DNA of 64,000 bases from CAZOOA01 sp964581355 (GTDB taxonomy: Bacteria; Bacillota; Dethiobacteria; DTU022; UBA8154): assembly GCA_964581355.1 (NCBI GenBank), contig CAZOOA010000006.1:17673-81672 (forward strand), given 5' to 3'. Under the pieces are notes generated by a model. That model worked only from the letters and a program-made list of their open reading frames with translations, made no database searches and was not told the DNA's origin. A program made the position numbers and the translations under genes. Position 1 is the stretch's first letter. Each line of letters opens with the position of its first letter. This document shows, piece by piece, positions 58,116-64,000 of the stretch.

Positions 58116-58413
58116 CGTTCTCCGTCTATTCTCATTGCGGGTTATGATTTACAAAACTTATATTTCAAGACCTGACCCCGATAAACACCACCCGCAAAGA
58201 AGGGGCAAGTTTTTCGCATTCCTTGACCCGGTTTCCCAACAGCGTAGTGGGACAAGCAACCAGGGCGGCAGGGGAACACCACCCCCTAAGTGAAAATGCC
58301 TTTTATGGCACATAAATCATTTTTCGGGTCATCCCGCCAGAACGATATTTGCACCACTAAAAGAACTGCTTACTGCTCCTGTCAACTACAGTTCATTGGG
58401 ATTTGTTCCGATT
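58116..58413. other. Intergenic region
   Basis: No gene. Holds at about 58166-58182 the motif CAAGACCTGACCCC, whose complement GGGGTCAGGTCTTG is seen near 32095. Confidence 0.4.
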
Positions 58414-60969
58414 CTACCTGTTATTCACGTACAGAAAGGCCCGGTTCCCTGTTTCGTTGTAGAAAAGCCGGTCACATAGCAAGCCCGTCATAACGATCCC
58501 CCGTCCTCTTTCTTCTGGCCCCTGGAGGTTCAGGGTGCCTTTCATTTTTGTTTCCCAGTCAAAGCCCTCGCCCTGATCCTCCACGATGGCAAAATAATAA
58601 CCTTCTGCAGCCGTTACCTGCACAAAAACCTTTTTCTCCGGGTCTAGCTTGTTGCCGTGCTCCATGGCGTTGGCGGCCAGCTCATGAAGCCCGTTTAACA
58701 GGCAAGGGGCGCCCTCGTCACCGGGAATAAATGCAGCAACTTTGTCCTGCAAGCCCCCGAGCTCCTCCAGGCGGCTGTCCAGCTCCAGCTTTAACGTCTT
58801 TTCCTGCTCCGGTTCCACCTGCAGGACGCAAAATGTAATATCGTCTCTACCCTGCAGGACGCCTTGATTAAAGGCCCGAAAATCTTCTTTTACAACCTGG
58901 GCAATACAGTCAGGAGACAGGTGACTGTAGGCCGCGAAAACCTTTTTGAGCCGGTTGTTATACAGCTCCTCACCGGCCGCCTGTTCCGTCAAACCGTCTG
59001 TGCTGATAAAAATTGTCGTCCCCGGAGTTAAAGCCAAATGCTCCGTTTTGAAATCCAGCAGTTCCGCCGGGATGACCGAGGAGACAGGCAGCCCTTTGTT
59101 GGTCAAAGGGAACACATCTCCATCTGCCTGCCGGACCAGCGGTAAAGTTTGAAAACCAGCGCCGCAGCAGCGCAGCTCCATGGTCTCCAGGTCCAGCACC
59201 GCCAGGAAAATACAGATAAGATATTCTTCCGGGAAGTTCTGCCGGCGGTACTGCTCATTCAGGTGGCGCAATATTTTTTCCGGCTCCAGTTCCTCGGGCC
59301 TTAAGCTAACATAGCTGTCAATAGCTTCCTTAACGAACATGCTGAGTATAGCCCCATCAACACCGTGCCCCATGACGTCAGAAAAATAGAATATCAACCT
59401 GTCACCTGTGCGGATTAGATCATAAAAATCGCCACCAATTTTTTGTGCCGGCTGATAATGGGCTGCAAAAGAGATCCCCTCCACCTCGGGCAGGGAGATC
59501 GGCAGGGTCCTTTCGTGGACTTCCCGGGCTTTTTCCATCTCCCGGTCAAGCTGGCGGTTAAGCTGTTCCAGCTCCCGGGTGTAGCTGGCTACCTTTTGCT
59601 CTGCTTGCAGGCGGCGCAGGGAGATAGCGGAAACATGTGCAAAGGACTCCAGGAACTCCAGGGAAGAAAGCACCTGCCCTTCATTTAAGCCGATCATTGA
59701 CGTGCCATAAATCTTTCCTTCCGCTACATGGGACAGGGTAACAAAACGTTCGATTCCAAGCATTTTTTGTATTGCCAAGGAAACCCCAGCAGGAATTGCG
59801 CCCTCTGAAGCCTGTGTCAGGGTGGAATGATAATTAATCACGTTGGAGATGATCCTGTAATGAGTCGCATCGTCAACAGGCGTTTCTGTGTTCAGGATCT
59901 TTTTGCCACCCAGGCTGACAGCTGTGTTGATTATCTTTTCCTCTGTCTTCACTTTTCGGGTGACCAGCACCCTGTTTTCCGGGTCATATTCATTGAAGAC
60001 CGCAACAACTGCCCCGGTGTTTTCTTGGAGCTGCTGCAAAAGAAGATCCACCAGGTTTTCATAACTTCGCATTCCCGCCTGTTCAAGAGCAATGTTGTTC
60101 AGTTGTGCTAAAATAGCGTTTTTTTCCTTGATCTGCCTTTCCTTCTCTTTTCTCCCGGTAATATCCCTGGTCACACCCTGGAAACCTATGGGCTGCCCTT
60201 GTTCATCCCGGCGCAAAGACACGGAGATTTCGATATATCGCTTTTGCCCGTCCCCGGTTTTAATCAGCAGATCGGCAGCTTTTTCCGGTACTCCAGTGCG
60301 ATAAACCCGGTTAAATATCTGGAAGATTTCTTTCGGGTTGACATAGATATTCTTATAGCTAACGGAAAACAATTCATCATGTGAATACCCCATCAACCCA
60401 GAAAAAGAGTCGTTGAAGAAACAAAAATTTCCGGCCAGGTCCACCTCATAGTATCCTTCCTCTATGGTGGACAGGATTTCCCGGTACTTCTTTTCCGACT
60501 CCTCCAAGGCTTCAATCGCCATCTTCTGCTCCGTGATATCACTTATAAAACCCAGTAGGGCCTTTTCATTTTCCCAGTTGATTAACGTCCCGCTCAGTTC
60601 AATCCACCTGACACTGCCATCTTTCGTGATAGCCCGGAGGGGAAATCTGTTTTGCGCACTTTCCTGGCCAAAAAATATTTGATAATTATCCACAGCGTTG
60701 CTGAGGTCATCCGGGTGGATAAACTCCCAGAAAGACCTCTTGTATATCTCCTCTTCGGTATAACCCATCAGGGCCACACCGGCTGGGTTCACATAGACCA
60801 GTCGATCTCCCCTGGCCACAACAATGGCTTCACTGGCATTTTCCACCAGCTTGCGGTAGCGCTGTTCGCTTTCCTCTAAAGCCTTTTCCATATCCCGGCG
60901 CCCGGCCACATCAACCTGGCGTTCTACTTTCCAGTAAACATTCTGGTCTTTGTCTGGCTTGAAAGACAT
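58414..60969 (-). CDS. PAS-PAS-GAF-like-SpoIIE phosphatase with C-terminal HATPase
   Basis: About 851 residues: two PAS domains (residues about 30-150 and 155-275), a GAF-like sensor segment, a coiled coil, a SpoIIE/RsbU phosphatase with GGDFYD, FYFSDVMGHGVDG and GRDDITF, and at the C-end a RsbW-type HATPase (LHELAANAMEHGN; DQGEGFDW; ERGRGIVM). So a phosphatase and an anti-sigma-like kinase are fused. No membrane segment, so it senses a cytosolic cue. It is a paralogue of the phosphatase at 32323. ATG 60969 follows GGGGAGAAG. Confidence 0.92.
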   Translation of the reverse strand: MSFKPDKDQNVYWKVERQVDVAGRRDMEKALEESEQRYRKLVENASEAIVVARGDRLVYVNPAGVALMGYTEEEIYKRSFWEFIHPDDLSNAVDNYQIFFGQESAQNRFPLRAITKDGSVRWIELSGTLINWENEKALLGFISDITEQKMAIEALEESEKKYREILSTIEEGYYEVDLAGNFCFFNDSFSGLMGYSHDELFSVSYKNIYVNPKEIFQIFNRVYRTGVPEKAADLLIKTGDGQKRYIEISVSLRRDEQGQPIGFQGVTRDITGRKEKERQIKEKNAILAQLNNIALEQAGMRSYENLVDLLLQQLQENTGAVVAVFNEYDPENRVLVTRKVKTEEKIINTAVSLGGKKILNTETPVDDATHYRIISNVINYHSTLTQASEGAIPAGVSLAIQKMLGIERFVTLSHVAEGKIYGTSMIGLNEGQVLSSLEFLESFAHVSAISLRRLQAEQKVASYTRELEQLNRQLDREMEKAREVHERTLPISLPEVEGISFAAHYQPAQKIGGDFYDLIRTGDRLIFYFSDVMGHGVDGAILSMFVKEAIDSYVSLRPEELEPEKILRHLNEQYRRQNFPEEYLICIFLAVLDLETMELRCCGAGFQTLPLVRQADGDVFPLTNKGLPVSSVIPAELLDFKTEHLALTPGTTIFISTDGLTEQAAGEELYNNRLKKVFAAYSHLSPDCIAQVVKEDFRAFNQGVLQGRDDITFCVLQVEPEQEKTLKLELDSRLEELGGLQDKVAAFIPGDEGAPCLLNGLHELAANAMEHGNKLDPEKKVFVQVTAAEGYYFAIVEDQGEGFDWETKMKGTLNLQGPEERGRGIVMTGLLCDRLFYNETGNRAFLYVNNR

Positions 60970-61008
60970 AGGTTTCTTCTCCCCGGCCCCACAGGATTTA
61001 ATTAACAA

Positions 61009-61548
61009 AAGATAGCCTTTCTGATTCTACGAAAAAGCAGCCAATTCCTGCAATTATTCTCGATCCGTCTTTTCATATCCTTTTTTCCTTATTGATCAAA
61101 AATAAATTTGTTATGATTGCCCGGTTGTTCCACTTGTTGTAGCCCAGGCAACCTGTGATCTGCTTCCACCCTTAATCATCTAATCAAAGGAAACGCCAAA
61201 AAAACTATTAGCAAAAATTTCATCTTTTTGACATATAAACTGCCAGAAATTTGCCAGAAATCCCAGGTACATGGGGCTTCTGAAGAACATTACCAAGACC
61301 TTTAAGGTGGGAATATTGCTAATATTGCTAATAGATTTCTTAGCATTTCCTTTGTTAAATTAAAAAAGTCAATTAATAAAAGAGCAGAGAACACGCGAGC
61401 TACGAAATTAGTTTTATTTATAACGGGTAGGAGATAAAAACATCGTGAAGGCAAGGTGTACAACCTTCCGTTTTAGACATAAATAAAAATAAGGTACACC
61501 CGACATGGGGAATACAAGCCAGGTGTACGCTAAAAGGATGTGTATATC
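61009..61548. other. Long AT-rich region upstream of spo0E
   Basis: About 540 bases with no convincing gene. Contains a short AATATTGCT repeat (61311-61333), and at 61454-61528 three blocks GGTGTAC, GTACACC and GGTGTAC. Confidence 0.4.
61454..61528 (+). promoter_or_regulatory. Switch-like repeats before spo0E
   Basis: GGTGTAC (about 61454-61460) and GGTGTAC (61522-61528) can each pair with the middle block GTACACC (61494-61500), so two alternative hairpins compete 20 bases before the ribosome binding site. They could instead be protein-binding half-sites. Confidence 0.4.
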
Positions 61549-61725
61549 ATGAATGTAGAAAGAGCCACTAAACTAATAGAAAAAAGGAGAATGGAAATGA
61601 ACAGATTATATGAAAATGGTTTGTATGACCAAAGCCTTTTGCTTGACGATGATCTCCTGGAAAAAAGCCGGAAATTAGACCAGTTACTAAACAAATACGA
61701 TAGGTTGTTAAGGAAAAGGTATTAA
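61549..61725 (+). CDS. Spo0E-like aspartyl phosphatase
   Basis: 58 residues. Two helices typical of Spo0E-like sporulation inhibitors; the second has the signature EKSRKLDQLLNKY. Spo0E removes phosphate from Spo0A~P and delays sporulation. ATG 61549 follows AAAAGGA; GTG 61540 is an alternative. The gene implies a spore-forming host. Confidence 0.85.
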   Translation: MNVERATKLIEKRRMEMNRLYENGLYDQSLLLDDDLLEKSRKLDQLLNKYDRLLRKRY

Positions 61726-61899
61726 TTGTTCAAGTAATCATTGCAGAAACATACATCGAAGGAATAAATAGGAGGCTCGTCATCCTGGGCAGTAAGGGGG
61801 CAACTTCTTTGATGCGGACTTCCTACTGATAGAGCGTCTCCCGGCTGATTGATGGGAAGGCTACATTCCAGTAACTTATGGTAGTAATGTCATTTTTTT

Positions 61900-63090
61900 C
61901 TAGTTTACAGGATCTACTAGCCCTATCAGTCTGGCGAACTGCACAGCCTCTTCAAACGTTTGCAGGCTTAACTTCTCCATCAGGTTTTCCCTGTGCTTGT
62001 CCACAGTTTTGGGGCTTATGTTCAGCGTTTCCGCAATTATTTTACGGCTACGCCCTTTGACCAGCAAATTAAAAACTTCCTTCTCTCTATCAGTAAGCTT
62101 GTTGTAGATCACCATACGTTTACGTTCGGTAATGTTTTCAAAGGTGATAAAAACTTGAAATGGTTTACTTGCACCGGGCAGAAACTGCGGTATTGCGTTG
62201 ATATTGAGCCATACATGCCTGTCACCTTTTAGCGAAAAAACTCCCATAACCACGTTGTCTACCGCTTTGCCTGTACGGAGTGCCACCATGGAGGGGTGTG
62301 ACTCATCCGGGAATTCCGTTCCATCCTCATTGATGGTCCGCCAGCGGAGGTCCTTCCATGGTTTCCCCTGCATTTGGTCGAGCGATAAGCCCAGGATATT
62401 TTCAGCTGCTGGGTTAGCAGATATAATTTTACCTTCAGAATCCTGGTAGACAACGCCCTGCGACATGGTTTCAAACAAGGTGCGGTATTTCTGTTCGCTT
62501 TCCCGCAGCGCATCTTCGGCCTGCTTTTGCGCTGTAATGTCTACCATGGCAATGCGGCACTCCTGCCCACCCTCGGAGACCCTGGCCTCAACATGCACAA
62601 AGAGTTTTCCTCTGGCTTCTTCATTTCCCTTTTCATTCCTTTGTTTTTGTATCTCAAGTTCTATGGTCTCCTGAACACGACTTTGAAATGTTTTTTCCAG
62701 GAATGTGGCAAACTTGGATCGGGAGTCAGCTGTGACGAAGTGGCCGAAATATTGACTTACCAGCCGGGAGCGCTCTACCCCGATCATCTGCACACCGGTC
62801 AAGTTAACTTGCCGGATTAAGCCGTCAGGGTCCAGGGTAAAATAGGCCACGGGGGCAAAGTCGTAGAGGTCGGTGTATTGAGCCAGATATTTTTCCAGCT
62901 CTAAACGTGCCTGCTGCAGTTCTTCATTTTGCAACTCCAGCTCAACCTGATGTACTTCCAGCTCGTGGACAAGCCGCTGCAGCTCTGCTTGTGTTGCTGG
63001 AGGAGTTGCTCTTTGCTGTTTGTTTTTTTGTAATCGTCTTTCTGCCCTGTGGCGCAGTTCTTCCGTCGTCTTGCCTTTGTCCCTGTTCAT
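61900..63090 (-). CDS. PAS-PAS-LuxR transcriptional regulator
   Basis: About 396 residues: a coiled-coil N-end rich in Q and E (QNEELQQARLELEKY), two PAS domains (residues about 75-195 and 210-325), and a C-terminal LuxR/NarL helix-turn-helix (LTDREKEVFNLLVKGRSRKIIAETLNISPKTVDKHRENLMEKL). No receiver domain, so it is controlled through PAS ligands and not by phosphotransfer. Start taken at ATG 63090, 12 bases after GGAGG; the frame is open further upstream. No operon partner. Confidence 0.9.
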   Translation of the reverse strand: MNRDKGKTTEELRHRAERRLQKNKQQRATPPATQAELQRLVHELEVHQVELELQNEELQQARLELEKYLAQYTDLYDFAPVAYFTLDPDGLIRQVNLTGVQMIGVERSRLVSQYFGHFVTADSRSKFATFLEKTFQSRVQETIELEIQKQRNEKGNEEARGKLFVHVEARVSEGGQECRIAMVDITAQKQAEDALRESEQKYRTLFETMSQGVVYQDSEGKIISANPAAENILGLSLDQMQGKPWKDLRWRTINEDGTEFPDESHPSMVALRTGKAVDNVVMGVFSLKGDRHVWLNINAIPQFLPGASKPFQVFITFENITERKRMVIYNKLTDREKEVFNLLVKGRSRKIIAETLNISPKTVDKHRENLMEKLSLQTFEEAVQFARLIGLVDPVN

Positions 63091-63488
63091 GATGGCATTT
63101 CGCCTCCAGAATTTCTTTTTTGGAGTAACACCCTGTTGACAAGAATAGGGTCCAAAGATTCTCGATGAAAAAAAATTGTTTTTCCCGGACACCATGACCT
63201 ATGTCGTTTCTTTCTACAAGGTAATTGTTACAAAACTCAAAACTTATTTTATATTGTTCTTTCGATATTGTTCCTTAAAATTCCTGCTTTTAAAAAAAAT
63301 AATGCTCGCCAAGCCAACTTCATTGCCTTTCAAGCTCCTTATTTATCCTCACTATGTGGTAGGCGGGGTGATAGGTCTCACCCCCTGGGTTTCGAGCCAA
63401 GGTCTTTTTATTTTCAAAAAGCTCAAGTACTTTCAGGTTTCTTTTCTTTAAAAGCAGGTTTTTACGGCGAAAAAAAAGAATAGTATGA
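63091..63488. other. Intergenic region without recognised features
   Basis: About 400 AT-rich bases after the regulator gene start. Short frames lack ribosome binding sites. No tRNA was recognised despite a GGGTTTCGAGCC stretch near 63388. Confidence 0.35.
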
Positions 63489-64000
63489 GTGCGACAATGT
63501 TTTGACTATAAACATCCTATTAGCCGCCATGGCCCCTGAGGGGCCACAACAAAGGCGGGAAATGGGTATTTTAACCCGCTTCCCGCCTGGAGAAGGTCCG
63601 CTTTCCCTGTATCGGCGACTTTGTCAAGCGGCTAAAAGCGCTTGGCAAAGTGAAAGCTGGGAGCCGGCCCGGCGGGCATGGACGCCCGCCGCCTGCAACC
63701 GTGGCAGGAGGCCTAAGTTTGCAGGTCGGCAGGCGGGAAGCTTGAACTGAGTCTTAGCGCTATGCCGCGAAGAACAACCGGAGCCGAACCGGTAAACGAA
63801 AACTCCATTTTCAAGCTAACTCCACGCTTCTGTGGCGTTTTTTCTTGCATTAAGCATAAAAACCTTCCGGAAGTGGAAGCCATATACTGCAAAGGTTACT
63901 GCTTCAGGTAAAAATCGCGGGTATTTCAGCAGAGTTTTTAACAGTAATTTCCAATATGATTTCCTTCCTTTTTCCAAAACACCCAGATAAAAAGATGCTT
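63489..64000 (+). ncRNA. Highly structured GC-rich RNA, possible 5' part of a group II intron
   Basis: Begins with GTGCGAC (63489-63495), the usual 5' end of bacterial group II introns, then shows strong hairpins: TGGCCCC/GGGGCCA (63530-63546), AGGCGGGAA/TTCCCGCCT (63553-63588), CGGCGGGC/GCCCGCCG (63670-63691). No protein frame explains it. The window ends before an intron-encoded protein could be seen. A different long non-coding RNA is equally possible. Confidence 0.35.

Noticed and set aside
61271..61363. 30-codon hydrophobic frame before spo0E
   Set aside because: Possible small membrane peptide, but the ribosome binding site is weak and no support beyond openness exists.
63355..63410. 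tRNA-like stretch with GGGTTTCGAGCC
   Set aside because: No acceptor stem or D-arm could be matched on either strand.

Overview
The window looks like a draft scaffold (two 100-base N gaps, at 20804-20903 and 28003-28102) from an endospore-forming, mostly anaerobic Firmicute of the Clostridia, probably in the broad Peptococcaceae/Syntrophomonas/Desulfotomaculum neighbourhood. The evidence is strong AGGAGG-type ribosome binding sites, frequent GTG/TTG starts, a Spo0E-like phosphatase, RsbU/SpoIIE-type phosphatases with a STAS protein, SLH and copper-amine-oxidase-N stalk proteins, the split glycine decarboxylase (GcvPA/GcvPB), and glycine, M-box and c-di-GMP riboswitches. No rRNA, tRNA, CRISPR array or intact transposase was recognised.

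Layout. 0.2-9.5 kb: a peroxiredoxin whose peroxidatic residue is encoded by an in-frame TGA (selenocysteine), a PhoU-like protein, ComEC, a DUF4258-like/DUF2283 pair, an OmpR-type two-component system, a small Cys/Gln-rich secreted protein and gene debris, including a C-type-lectin/FGE-like remnant resembling a DGR variable region. 9.6-11.8 kb: a radical SAM/SPASM protein and a TetR regulator that share an operator. 11.8-20.5 kb: one long minus-strand operon behind a tandem glycine riboswitch and terminator, coding a COG3199 kinase, GcvT, GcvH, GcvPA, GcvPB, two radical SAM proteins that look like the two-component lipoyl synthase LipS1/LipS2, and a LipM-like octanoyl/lipoyl transferase. It would make the glycine cleavage complex and its lipoyl cofactor together.

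20.9-35 kb: DUF2062 protein, CarB, a FUSC-family membrane protein, a stalk-domain protein, an AhpD-like protein, PolX, an AtuA pair, a Cache-HAMP-PAS-SpoIIE phosphatase and a DUF488 protein; the last gene and the AtuA gene carry near-identical promoters. 35-44 kb: KatG; a c-di-GMP-I riboswitch plus terminator ahead of a STAS anti-sigma antagonist; a four-gene cluster of two thiolase-like proteins lacking the nucleophilic Cys and two DUF35 Zn-ribbon/OB proteins; alanine dehydrogenase. 44-54 kb: YgiQ-type radical SAM, BCCT transporter, metallo-beta-lactamase-fold hydrolase, SLH protein, MgtE behind an M-box, DUF418 membrane protein. 54-64 kb: an FdhE-like protein with a Tat/lipoprotein-like signal behind a long structured leader, a truncated mutY, an AEC transporter, a possible new three-way-junction RNA before a nitrilase-family amidase, a PAS-PAS-SpoIIE-HATPase protein, Spo0E, a PAS-LuxR regulator, and a strongly structured region that may be the 5' end of a group II intron.

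Together the genes suggest an amino-acid-using anaerobe (glycine cleavage, alanine dehydrogenase, betaine uptake, selenium use) with partner-switching signalling tied to c-di-GMP. Functions are read from sequence motifs alone; no database search was run.
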